DNA from: Clostridiales bacterium
GTDB lineage: Bacteria > Bacillota > Clostridia > Peptostreptococcales > Anaerovoracaceae
DNA: 10,022 bases
Assembly: GCA_012515135.1 (NCBI GenBank)
Contig: JAAYYX010000076.1
Location: 1 to 10,022, forward strand
Direction: 5' to 3'
Shown here piece after piece: positions 1 to 6,967 of the stretch. A model generated the notes under the pieces. The model worked only from the letters and a program-made list of their open reading frames with translations. It was not told the DNA's origin and ran no database searches. How positions within the stretch are numbered: the first letter of the stretch is position 1; each line of letters begins with the position of its first letter. Made by a program: the position numbers and the translations under genes.

Positions 1-1634
1 AGGACGATGTTGTTTATGTCCACCATTTTCTTTGGTGAAATCTCGCTCCCCGCGGAAAGACTTGTATTATATAGGGATTTTTCTATGTGCTCGTGGACAT
101 CTGCTATCCTTTTTCTTATGGTCTCCATCGTTTCTTCATCAAGGGCATCTGCCAGAGCCTCTTCCTTGCTCAGTAATTCTCCGTGTTCCAGTTCAAATTC
201 GGATATGCCTGAAACAGTGACGGTATCATAACCCAGCTTTTCTTTTATTGCCGCGGCAAGGTCAACTTTGGCATCAGTCTCACCATGTACAAGAAATATC
301 TGTTTTGGTTCCTTTATGAATCCGCTTATCCATTCCAGAAGTCCTTCTTTGTCCGCATGGGCAGAAAATCCTTCCAGATCATATATTTCTGCATTGACAT
401 GTATCTCTTCTCCGAAAAGTGTCACATCTTTAAGGCCGTTAAGAAGATTCCTTCCCAGTGTCCCTTCAGCCTGATATCCCACGAACACCACACTGGATTT
501 GGGATCCCACAGATTATGTTTGAGATGATGTCTTATCCTTCCCGCCTCACACATGCCGCTGGCGGAAATTATTATCTTGGGTTCCCGGTTCATGTTAAGG
601 GCTTTTGAATCGTCGCTGGTTCTTGTGAATTTAAGGTTTTTGAAATCCAGCGGGTTATCTCCCTTAAGTATGTATTCCTTTGTTTCTTCATCAAATACCT
701 GTGCGTTCTTTTTGAACACTTCTGTGGCAGTGGTAGCCATGGGGCTGTCTATATATACATTCAATTTGTCCAGCTTTTCTTTGTACTGTTGGTTTTCTTC
801 ATAAAACCGGTTGAACTCAAAAATCAGTTCCTGGGTCCTGCCCACCGCAAATGAAGGTATTACCACCGTGCCGCCTCTGTCTGTGGTTTTTATGACTATG
901 TCAAGAAGCTCGTCTATGCTGGCGGAATTTTTGGGGTGCAGTCTGTTCCCGTAGGTGGCTTCCATAATAAGATAATCCGCTTTTTTTATGATTTTGGGAT
1001 TTCTCAGTATGGGTCTGTCCATCACTCCCAGGTCTCCGGAAAAAACGATCTTGGATATCTTCTCCTTGCCGTTTCCCTGCTTTTCATTCTGCCCGTTTTC
1101 ACCGGTTTTTTCTTTTACCCAGATCTCCGTTATGGCGGACCCGAGAATGTGTCCGGCCTCATTGAACACGGCTTCCATTTCATCATTTATCTTAAACAGT
1201 TGATCGTATAGCACCGGGAAAGTCAGCTTTAATGCCTCCTCGGAATCCTTTATTGTGTAAAGAGGCTCTATCGGTGAACGTCCCGCTCTTTCATTTTTGC
1301 GGTTCTGCCACTCTGCTTCCTTTTCGTGTATATATGCGCTGTCCTTCAGCATAACGGGAAGGAGGTCCGCCGTTGCATCGGTACAATATATCTTTCCCTT
1401 AAAACCTCTCTTGACCAGAAGAGGAAGTCTCCCGCAATGATCTATATGGGCATGACTCAAAAGGACGCATTCTATTTCTTTTGGGTCAAAGGGAAATTCA
1501 TCGAAATTCTGGGCTTCCTGCTGTTTGCCCCCCTGAAACTGACCGCAATCCAAAAGTATTTTGTGTCCTCCTCCCATAAGAAGATGGCATGAACCGGTAA
1601 CTCCAAGCGCCGCTCCGCAAAATTTAATGTGCAT
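1..1634 (-). CDS. MBL-fold / beta-CASP RNA hydrolase, YSH1-like (C-terminus cut by window edge)
   Basis: Predicted zinc-dependent hydrolase of the metallo-beta-lactamase superfamily with a beta-CASP domain (COG1236 type); characterised relatives are RNA endo- or exonucleases, so RNA processing in the cytoplasm is the likely role, but the substrate is unknown. I read 544 codons without a stop. Metal-site motifs are visible: SHAHIDH at about residues 60-66, AGHILGSA with His162, and FSGDLG with Asp201. The beta-CASP part follows, with DSPMA (296-300), SASGMCEAGR then HH (357-370), GFSAHAD with His426, and VHGE with His450. The histidine in the last motif fits RNA- rather than DNA-acting members. 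Residues about 173-194 form a Lys/Glu/Gly/Asn-rich hydrophilic insert between two metal-ligand motifs. The ATG follows AAGGAGG (1642-1648) by 7 bases. It lies 22 bases after the cysK stop, with no promoter or terminator seen between, so it is probably co-transcribed with cysK. The true stop is outside the window, but the length suggests only a short piece is missing. Confidence 0.9.
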   Translation of the reverse strand, partial: MHIKFCGAALGVTGSCHLLMGGGHKILLDCGQFQGGKQQEAQNFDEFPFDPKEIECVLLSHAHIDHCGRLPLLVKRGFKGKIYCTDATADLLPVMLKDSAYIHEKEAEWQNRKNERAGRSPIEPLYTIKDSEEALKLTFPVLYDQLFKINDEMEAVFNEAGHILGSAITEIWVKEKTGENGQNEKQGNGKEKISKIVFSGDLGVMDRPILRNPKIIKKADYLIMEATYGNRLHPKNSASIDELLDIVIKTTDRGGTVVIPSFAVGRTQELIFEFNRFYEENQQYKEKLDKLNVYIDSPMATTATEVFKKNAQVFDEETKEYILKGDNPLDFKNLKFTRTSDDSKALNMNREPKIIISASGMCEAGRIRHHLKHNLWDPKSSVVFVGYQAEGTLGRNLLNGLKDVTLFGEEIHVNAEIYDLEGFSAHADKEGLLEWISGFIKEPKQIFLVHGETDAKVDLAAAIKEKLGYDTVTVSGISEFELEHGELLSKEEALADALDEETMETIRKRIADVHEHIEKSLYNTSLSAGSEISPKKMVDINNIV

Positions 1635-1656
1635 AAGTGATCCTCCTTATATCTTT

Positions 1657-2595
1657 CTATAAAACAAAAAGTCCCGAAGAAAGATACCTCTCTCCGGTAT
1701 CAGGCAAAATAACGATTATGTTTTTTCCTTTGTTTTCTTTTTTTGCAGCCAGACAAGATGCTGCATATAATGCTGCTCCTGAAGATATTCCTGCAAGTAT
1801 GCCTTCCCTTTTCGCAAGTTTTTTTGCAGTGTCAAATGCATCTTCATCGCTGACTGTTATCACTTCGCTGATAAGGGATCTGTCAAGTATATCCGGTATG
1901 AATCCCGCTCCTATGCCCTGTATCCCATGGGGGCCGGGAGTTCCTCCGGTCAGTACATTTGATTTTTTTGGTTCTACTGCAACGATCTTGACTGCCGGAT
2001 TCCTTTTTTTCAGGAAACTTCCTGCTCCGGTTATGGTCCCTCCGGTGCCTACGCCTGTAACAAATATATCTACTTTCCCTCCGGAATCTTTCCATATTTC
2101 GGGCCCTGTGGTTTCAAAATGGGCCTTTGGATTTGCCTTATTTGTAAACTGGCCGGGCATGAATGCCCGGGGAGTCTGCCTTGTAAGGCTTTCTGCTTTT
2201 TCTATTGCACCTCTCATTCCCCTTGCACCTTCTGTAAGATAAAGCTCTGCTCCATATCCAGAAAGCAGATCTCTTCTCTCTCTGCTCATGCTGTCCGGCA
2301 TAACAAGTATGGTTTTATAGCCCTTTGCTCCGGCCACCAGAGCCAGCCCAATGCCCGTATTACCACTGGTGGGTTCAATGATAACGCTGCCTTTTTTCAG
2401 CAGTCCTTCTTTTTCTGCATCCTCTATCATATAAAGAGCGGTTCTGTCCTTTATACTTCCTCCGGGGTTTTTCCCTTCGATTTTTGCATATATATTCCCC
2501 CGGGGAATAGAAGAGTCTTCTTTTGAAACTTCATATCTGCTTAAATAAACAAGAGGTGTGTTCCCTATGGTTTTTATTATATTCTTATACAACAT
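1657..2595 (-). CDS. cysK: cysteine synthase A (O-acetylserine sulfhydrylase)
   Basis: PLP-dependent enzyme that makes L-cysteine from O-acetyl-L-serine and sulfide in the cytoplasm. The 312-residue length is normal for CysK. Fold type II motifs are present in order: GNTPLV near the N-terminus (11-16), NPGGSIKDR (43-51) with Lys49 as the PLP Schiff-base lysine, the substrate loop TSGNTG (76-81), the phosphate-binding glycine loop GTGGT (183-187), and a C-terminal ISSGAA segment with the serine expected near the PLP pyridine nitrogen. The Asn-Pro-Gly-Gly-Ser context favours cysteine synthase over cystathionine beta-synthase, and there is no CBS or regulatory extension; a close relative such as CysM cannot be fully excluded. 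The start follows a modest AGAGGGA site (2601-2607) by 5 bases. It has its own extended -10 promoter and is first in a likely two-gene unit with the MBL hydrolase. No serine acetyltransferase (cysE) is in the window. Confidence 0.93.
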   Translation of the reverse strand: MLYKNIIKTIGNTPLVYLSRYEVSKEDSSIPRGNIYAKIEGKNPGGSIKDRTALYMIEDAEKEGLLKKGSVIIEPTSGNTGIGLALVAGAKGYKTILVMPDSMSRERRDLLSGYGAELYLTEGARGMRGAIEKAESLTRQTPRAFMPGQFTNKANPKAHFETTGPEIWKDSGGKVDIFVTGVGTGGTITGAGSFLKKRNPAVKIVAVEPKKSNVLTGGTPGPHGIQGIGAGFIPDILDRSLISEVITVSDEDAFDTAKKLAKREGILAGISSGAALYAASCLAAKKENKGKNIIVILPDTGERYLSSGLFVL

Positions 2596-2617
2596 ATTTA
2601 TCCCTCTGTCATCATTT

Positions 2618-2658
2618 GATGCTTTATATTATAACATGAAATCATTTATGAAAGCATC
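2618..2658. repeat. 8-bp inverted repeat flanking the cysK promoter core
   Basis: GATGCTTT at 2618-2625 is exactly repeated in inverse as AAAGCATC at 2651-2658. The arms are 33 bases apart centre to centre, close to three helical turns. One arm covers the expected -35 and the other the expected start point, as would suit a repressor bound at both ends. A second smaller dyad, CATCATTTGATG (2610-2621), overlaps the inner arm. Operator function is inferred; no known binding motif is recognised. Confidence 0.35.
2628..2656 (-). promoter_or_regulatory. extended -10 promoter of cysK
   Basis: On the minus strand, TATAAT occupies 2628-2633 and is preceded by TG one base upstream, giving TGTTATAAT, an extended -10. 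The -35 position (about 2651-2656, TGCTTT with a 17-base spacer) is poor, as is common with extended -10 promoters. Transcription would start near 2621, giving a leader of only about 25 bases, too short for a T-box or SAM riboswitch. Confidence 0.6.
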
Positions 2659-2701
2659 CTTTAAGTTCTGATATTTTCTTGTTTTACCTGCCATAATATA
2701 G

Positions 2702-2731
2702 ATGGCCGTCCCTTAAAAAAGGGACGGCCAT
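2702..2731 (-). terminator. hairpin terminator after preA
   Basis: A perfect 13-bp stem (ATGGCCGTCCCTT and its complement) closes on a 4-base loop at 2715-2718, starting 37 bases beyond the preA stop. The U-run expected after the stem is weak on the minus strand (CTATATTATGG), while the plus strand has a better T-rich tail at 2731-2742. It is placed to end preTA transcription before the cysK promoter, perhaps with less efficiency than a classic terminator, or to block antisense reading. Confidence 0.65.
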
Positions 2732-2768
2732 TTAATATTTTTTGTAAAATCAGTTTTCGGTCAAACTA

Positions 2769-4061
2769 TCAGTCATACTTCTTCTTTGTAGCTACCTTGA
2801 CCTTTTTTCTGCCCTTCTTCCATTTGATTTCCCCTGTGGTTATGCAGTCCTGTACAGGACATACATTGAGGCACAGATGGCATCCAACACAATCGTCTTC
2901 AAGAAGTATAGGTCTTCTCTTCTTTTCGTCCCAGTCAATGGCCTGATGTGCAGCATCATAGCATGATATATAGCATCTGCCGCATCCAACACATTTTTTG
3001 TTGTCGAACTTAGGGAATACTTTGAAGTCTCTGTTAAGCTCCTCTGCAGGGATCAGATTCGGAAGAACACATCCTATGAAATCGTCAAGCTTGTTATAGC
3101 CTTTTTCATCCATGAAATGCCTCATGCCGCTTATCATGTCTTCAACGATCCTGTAGCCGTACTGCATTATAGCAGTTGTCACCTGAACGTTACGGCATCC
3201 TACCGAAAGGAATTCTGCCGCGTCTCTCCATGTCTCGATACCTCCGATGCCTGACATTTCATGGCCATAACCGAAATCTTTTTTGTTGGCCTTGAGGATT
3301 TTGTTCATTTCGGGATCCTGCATTACCTGTGCGCAGAATCTGAGAGCAACGGGTTTTACCGCTGCCCCTGAATAACCGGAAATGGATGATTTTCCGTTGA
3401 CTACCGGCATACCTGTATTGTTTTCGAAATCCACATTCGTTATGGATTTGATCGTGTTTATTGCAGATACAGCTGCAGCACCTCCCTTTATGGCTGCCCT
3501 TGCAGGCTCTTCCATGTTTTTGCAGTTAGGTGTCATCTTGGCGATGAAGGGTATATTTGTTGTTTCTGAAACGGCTTTTGAATATGCTTCCACCAGTTCA
3601 ACATTGGTTCCAACATCAGACCCCATGTCATGGGAAGTCATCTGGGGACATGAGAAGTTGCCTTCGATCAGGTCTGCTCCTGCCTGGTCCGCCATTTTAG
3701 CCAGATCTCTCCATTCTTTGTCACTGCTTCCCATTATGGATGCAACAACAACTTTGTCCGGATAGTCTTTTTTGAGTTTATAAATATACTCAAAGTTCTT
3801 TTCGGTCGGTTTATCTGATATCTGTTCCATATTTTTGAAACCGATCCAGGGAAGTCCTTCTTTATTTGTCTGGTCAAATCTGGGTGAACATTCGTCTGCA
3901 ACGAATATACCTACAGTTTTGAAGAAGACGCCGCCCCAGCCTGTCTCAAAGCATTTGGCTACCATGTCATAACAACCGCCAACGGGTGATGATGAAAGGA
4001 AGAACGGATTTTCGCAATCAACTCCCAGATATTTTATTGATAAATCTTTTTTAACTGCCAT
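2769..4061 (-). CDS. preA: NAD-dependent dihydropyrimidine dehydrogenase, FMN/Fe-S subunit PreA
   Basis: Catalytic subunit of the bacterial dihydropyrimidine dehydrogenase, which with PreT reduces uracil and thymine to 5,6-dihydro forms using NADH. Bacterial PreTA is also known to act on 5-fluorouracil. It has 430 residues, close to E. coli PreA. Residues 1 to about 320 are a dihydroorotate-dehydrogenase-like FMN barrel: SSSPVGGCY near the start, the active-site segment NFSCPQ (135-140) with Cys138 matching the mammalian catalytic cysteine (pig Cys671), INT (201-203), NGKSSISGYSG (222-232) and GIGGIETW. Two [4Fe-4S] motifs follow: Cys357/360/363/367 and Cys391/394/397/401. The tail after 414 is very lysine-rich. 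The ATG follows AAAGGAG (4071-4077) by 9 bases and sits 1 base after the preT stop, so the two are coupled. Position 140 is Gln where mammals have His673. Confidence 0.96.
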   Translation of the reverse strand: MAVKKDLSIKYLGVDCENPFFLSSSPVGGCYDMVAKCFETGWGGVFFKTVGIFVADECSPRFDQTNKEGLPWIGFKNMEQISDKPTEKNFEYIYKLKKDYPDKVVVASIMGSSDKEWRDLAKMADQAGADLIEGNFSCPQMTSHDMGSDVGTNVELVEAYSKAVSETTNIPFIAKMTPNCKNMEEPARAAIKGGAAAVSAINTIKSITNVDFENNTGMPVVNGKSSISGYSGAAVKPVALRFCAQVMQDPEMNKILKANKKDFGYGHEMSGIGGIETWRDAAEFLSVGCRNVQVTTAIMQYGYRIVEDMISGMRHFMDEKGYNKLDDFIGCVLPNLIPAEELNRDFKVFPKFDNKKCVGCGRCYISCYDAAHQAIDWDEKKRRPILLEDDCVGCHLCLNVCPVQDCITTGEIKWKKGRKKVKVATKKKYD

Positions 4062-4062
4062 C

Positions 4063-5328
4063 CTACTTCACTCCTTTCTGTAAGAATTCTATTATTGAGG
4101 CTGCTGCTTCTTTTCCTGAAGCCACGGCTTCAACAACTGTCTTTCCACCATTTACGATATCTCCGCCGGCAAAATATTTTTTACTGCTGGTCTTGCCCTT
4201 TGCTGTAGCCTTTACCATGCCTTTTTCTGTAAGTTTCACAGGGGCCAGGTCCGAGAAATCTTCAGCGCCCTGTCCGATGGCAAATACAACTGTATTGGCT
4301 TCAAGTTTCAACTCGGATTTTTCGGTTACTTTTGGTCTTCCTTTGAACTTGACAGCTTCGACCTTATTTGTTCCCAGAACACTGGAGGGTGCCATGTTGG
4401 TCGTTATGCCAATACCAAGACAAAGTGCATACTGGAATTCAGTCATGTTGCCCGGAGCCTCTTCCAGAGTTCTCCTGTAAACGATGCGAACATCTTCTGC
4501 CCCCAGAAGTTTTGCCGTTACAGCACAGTCTACAGCCACATCGCCGCCGCCCACTACAACGACCTTTTTACCGGGTTTGAAAGTTTTCTTCGTTCTTGCC
4601 TGTTTAAGAAAATCCGCTGCTGCATATACACCCTTAAGGTTGGTTCCCTTGATGGGAGGGATCTTTGCTCCCCAAAGGCCTACACCAACGAAAACAGCAT
4701 CAAATGCTTCCAGATCGGCGGGCTTTACTTTTTTGCCTAAAACGAATTTCACTCCAAGACCTTTTACCTGCGCTATATCATGATCCACGACTTTCTGAGG
4801 CAGTCTTGTGGGAACTATTCCGTATGTCATAACTCCGCCGGCTTTTTCTTCTCTGTCAAAAACAGTTACCTTGTAACCTGCTTTTGCCAGCTCTGCGGCA
4901 CATGCCAGTGATGCCGGTCCGGCACCCACGCATGCAACTTTTTCTTTCATTTTCTTTACGGGAGCCTTCAGCGTCTTCATTTTGAAGATCTTTTCCTGTT
5001 CGATCGCGTATCTCTGAAGTTTGCCTATCTGGATAGGTTTGTCGATACCACATCTGCTGCAAGCTTCTTCACAAAGTCTGTCATAGGGACAGATCCTTGC
5101 GCATGATCCGCCAAGAATGTTGTTTTCTCTGATGGTCTCTGCGGCACCTTTTGCATTTCTGAATCTTATCGATCTGATAAATTTCCCGGGGTCGGTCCCT
5201 GCGGGACAACCCTCACTGCAAGGTGCATCATGGCAGAGTAAACATCTTGCTGCTTCTTCCATGGCTGTTCTGTGATTGAATCCAGCCTGGGCTTCAGCAG
5301 TGTACTTAGCTTTTTCTACTTTACTCAA
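4063..5328 (-). CDS. preT: NAD-dependent dihydropyrimidine dehydrogenase, FAD/NADH subunit PreT (TTG start)
   Basis: Electron-input subunit: oxidises NADH at FAD and passes electrons through Fe-S clusters to PreA. The 421 residues resemble the small subunit of glutamate synthase. The N-terminal domain carries cysteines 29, 32, 37 and 41 (CLLCHDAPCSEGCPAG) and a second set at 76, 80, 86 and 90. Then come a Rossmann FAD-binding loop GAGPAS (135-140), a second dinucleotide fold with GGGDVAV (260-266) for the pyridine nucleotide, and the closing FAD motif FAGGDIVNGG (386-395). It starts with TTG: the first in-frame ATG is codon 23, already inside the conserved domain next to the Fe-S cysteines, and the TTG has an excellent AAGGAGG (5337-5343) 8 bases upstream. 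A glutamate synthase small subunit or another PreT-like oxidoreductase is the alternative, but the preA partner one base downstream decides the call. A separate promoter and long leader lie upstream. Confidence 0.95.
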   Translation of the reverse strand: MSKVEKAKYTAEAQAGFNHRTAMEEAARCLLCHDAPCSEGCPAGTDPGKFIRSIRFRNAKGAAETIRENNILGGSCARICPYDRLCEEACSRCGIDKPIQIGKLQRYAIEQEKIFKMKTLKAPVKKMKEKVACVGAGPASLACAAELAKAGYKVTVFDREEKAGGVMTYGIVPTRLPQKVVDHDIAQVKGLGVKFVLGKKVKPADLEAFDAVFVGVGLWGAKIPPIKGTNLKGVYAAADFLKQARTKKTFKPGKKVVVVGGGDVAVDCAVTAKLLGAEDVRIVYRRTLEEAPGNMTEFQYALCLGIGITTNMAPSSVLGTNKVEAVKFKGRPKVTEKSELKLEANTVVFAIGQGAEDFSDLAPVKLTEKGMVKATAKGKTSSKKYFAGGDIVNGGKTVVEAVASGKEAAASIIEFLQKGVK

Positions 5329-5343
5329 TTTCTACTCCTCCTT
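5326..5343 (-). promoter_or_regulatory. ribosome-binding site fixing the TTG start of preT
   Basis: AAGGAGG at 5337-5343, part of a longer AAAGGAGGAG, stands 8 bases before TTG at 5326-5328. No ATG or GTG lies at suitable spacing in this frame, so the strong site determines the unusual start codon. Confidence 0.8.
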
Positions 5344-5351
5344 TGATACTT

Positions 5352-5399
5352 AACTAATATTTGCTGACGCGAAGGCGCCGAATAGAATATATATTAGTT
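5352..5399 (-). promoter_or_regulatory. possible hairpin in the preTA leader
   Basis: Perfect 9-base arms AACTAATAT (5352-5360) and ATATTAGTT (5391-5399) enclose 30 bases containing a GC-rich core with GGCGCC. In the transcript the inner arm would end only 8 bases before the ribosome-binding site. It may be a structured leader affecting preT translation or mRNA stability. It matches no riboswitch class I recognise, and the arms are AU-rich, so the pairing is not strong. Confidence 0.35.
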
Positions 5400-5407
5400 C
5401 ATTTTTT

Positions 5408-5425
5408 GTCGTTCATTTGAATGAC
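5408..5425. promoter_or_regulatory. operator-like dyad downstream of the preTA promoter
   Basis: GTCGTTCA-TT-TGAATGAC is an 18-base dyad with one G:T exception in 8-base arms. It lies roughly at +5 to +22 relative to the start point expected from the -10 at 5437-5442, a common position for a repressor site. It contains the octamer TCATTTGA (5413-5420), which also occurs at 2612-2619 by the cysK promoter. Function is inferred. Confidence 0.35.
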
Positions 5426-5436
5426 TATGTTCTTTA

Positions 5437-5464
5437 ATTCTAACATACTTCTGTATAAATGCAA
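5437..5464 (-). promoter_or_regulatory. promoter of preT-preA
   Basis: On the minus strand the -35 TTGCAT (5459-5464), a 16-base spacer and the -10 TAGAAT (5437-5442) preceded by TG (TGTTAGAAT) make a good sigma-A type extended promoter. It lies between the amidohydrolase terminator and preT, giving a leader of about 100 bases. Confidence 0.6.
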
Positions 5465-5499
5465 GTTGAACAGCACCTCTGCCGTCAAATATACGGTGT

Positions 5500-5542
5500 A
5501 AAAAATACATCCGGCGGGAGGCCTCCCCGGCGGATGTATTTT
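5500..5542 (-). terminator. rho-independent terminator of the M20 amidohydrolase gene
   Basis: On the minus strand, AAAATACATCCG pairs with CGGATGTATTTT (arms 5502-5513 and 5531-5542). The stem continues inward past one G:G mismatch through CGGG/CCCG, around a GC-rich loop, and ends in a run of six T (5500-5505). It begins 12 bases after the amidohydrolase stop at 5555. This separates the amidohydrolase transcript from preTA. Confidence 0.85.
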
Positions 5543-5554
5543 ATTTTTTCGGAA

Positions 5555-6838
5555 CTATTCGTAGAATTTATCTGCTTTTAATACGGCACCCAAAGCTGCT
5601 GTTGCTCCTGCCGTACAGTCCTCATCAGAAACAAATTCAGGTTCACAATGGGACAGTCCGTCTTTTGTTCTTGTGAATATCATGGTTGTGGGCAGCATGT
5701 ATGCACAGAACTGGGCATCATGTCCTGCTCCGGAAAGGATCTTCTGCCATTTCATTCCGCTTTCTTCCATTGATTCTTCTACAAAGCGCACGAGATCCTT
5801 ATCAAAATAAACTGTATCTCTTACCCACTGTTCTTCGATCTCACATGTGCACTTGCACCATTCTTCCTTTGCCATGTCTTTGAGTATTCCCATTACCTTT
5901 TTGCGAAGTTCGGGATCCGGATGCCTTACATCCAGCGAGAACTCTGCTTCGTCGGGGATACAGGTGTGTATGCAGGGATGAACATATATCTCGCCTGTGG
6001 TGTATACGAATTCCGGCTCCTGTCCTTTGTTGAGTTCATCAAATCTTTTGTGCATTTCACAAAGGAATGTGGAGGCGGCAAAAAGAGCATCATGTCTTTT
6101 GCCCATGGGGAATGTTCCGGCGTGAGCCGTGAATCCATGGAATCTGACTCTGTAGTTGAACATGCCCATTACCAGCTGCACTGCTCCCACTTCATTGCCT
6201 GCTTCTTCCAGGATGGGTCCCTGTTCCAGATGTGCTTCAAACATTGCACAATACTTGTCAGGACTTATTCTGTTTTCTTTGGGGCCCTTGAATTTTGTTG
6301 CCGCCAGTGCTTCTCCGAAATTGGCGAACTCGGATTCATCCATGGGTGTGGATTTCATCATATTTTCATACTGGAAATTCACAGCCAGTTCTTTGGGTAT
6401 ATAGTCATTGCATATTATCCCGGAAACCATCATAGCGGGAGGATAAAGAGATCCTTCCTCATTGGTCCATATCATAGCCGTCACAGGATGCTTATGCGGT
6501 ATATTCTCAGCCACTATAGTTTCAAGCACTTCCATGCCTGTCATTACTCCCAGGATACCGTCATAGTTACCGCCGTTTTTAACGGAGTCCACATGGGAAC
6601 CCAGAACTATCCTCTTTGCATTGGGGTCTGATCCTTCAATGGTTGCATACATGCAGGCTACATCGTCGCATTCAATTTTTGCGCCGATAGCTTCCATCCT
6701 TTTTACAAATTCTTCTCTGGCCATGTGTGCTTCAGGGGAAAGAGAATATCTGGTTATTCCGCCATGACCCGCATCTCCGAATTTTGAAAAGGTTTTGATT
6801 TTGTCGCTCATTCTGTTTAGATCACATTTGTAAGCCAT
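5555..6838 (-). CDS. M20-family Zn-dependent amidohydrolase (N-carbamoyl-amino-acid / beta-ureidopropionase type)
   Basis: Predicted cytoplasmic two-metal amidohydrolase removing a carbamoyl (ureido) group to give an amino acid, CO2 and ammonia. The 427 residues and motifs fit the hydantoinase/carbamoylase family: GSHVDSV (80-86) with His82, the bridging aspartate in GGNYDGILGV (89-98; Asp93), TNEEGS (125-130) with the general base and a metal ligand at Glu127/128, EAHLEQGP (201-208) with His203, the dimerisation-domain segment FHGFTAHAGTFPMGKR, SGAGHDA (369-375), and the closing SHCEPE with His397. The family includes beta-ureidopropionase, L-carbamoylase, allantoate amidohydrolase and ureidoglycine relatives; sequence reading alone cannot separate them. 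The adjacent preTA makes N-carbamoyl-beta-alanine (from uracil) the favoured substrate. The ATG follows AAGGAGG (6845-6851). It has its own promoter and a strong terminator, so it is a single-gene unit. It is rich in cysteine (residues 5, 57, 62, 143, 197 and others), as in many anaerobe proteins. Confidence 0.87.
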   Translation of the reverse strand: MAYKCDLNRMSDKIKTFSKFGDAGHGGITRYSLSPEAHMAREEFVKRMEAIGAKIECDDVACMYATIEGSDPNAKRIVLGSHVDSVKNGGNYDGILGVMTGMEVLETIVAENIPHKHPVTAMIWTNEEGSLYPPAMMVSGIICNDYIPKELAVNFQYENMMKSTPMDESEFANFGEALAATKFKGPKENRISPDKYCAMFEAHLEQGPILEEAGNEVGAVQLVMGMFNYRVRFHGFTAHAGTFPMGKRHDALFAASTFLCEMHKRFDELNKGQEPEFVYTTGEIYVHPCIHTCIPDEAEFSLDVRHPDPELRKKVMGILKDMAKEEWCKCTCEIEEQWVRDTVYFDKDLVRFVEESMEESGMKWQKILSGAGHDAQFCAYMLPTTMIFTRTKDGLSHCEPEFVSDEDCTAGATAALGAVLKADKFYE

Positions 6839-6939
6839 TTTATGCCTCCTTATTTAATAATACATTATGCCTTTCGGCCATTTTAATAAACTATATATCG
6901 ACATGCAGCACAAAAAATAACACATCGACGTACACTATT

Positions 6940-6967
6940 ATTATATACCCGTCATTTTATTTTGCAA
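6940..6967 (-). promoter_or_regulatory. promoter of the M20 amidohydrolase gene
   Basis: On the minus strand, TTGCAA (6962-6967), a 16-base spacer and TATAAT (6940-6945) form a good sigma-A type promoter. The leader of about 95 bases contains a small GCC-GAAA-GGC hairpin (about 6869-6878) and two copies of ATCGAC (6897-6902 and 6924-6929), of unknown meaning. Confidence 0.6.

Noticed and set aside
1637..2242. Open frame of 201 codons on the plus strand
   Set aside because: It lies wholly opposite cysK, has no ribosome-binding site, and its protein is low-complexity Ser/Pro/Phe-rich, typical of a shadow frame.
2596..2768. T-box or SAM riboswitch before cysK
   Set aside because: The promoter lies about 30 bases before the start codon, leaving no room for such a leader, and no T-box sequence is seen.
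5921..6631. Open frame of 236 codons on the plus strand
   Set aside because: It is antisense to the amidohydrolase, whose motifs are complete; the antisense product resembles no family I know.
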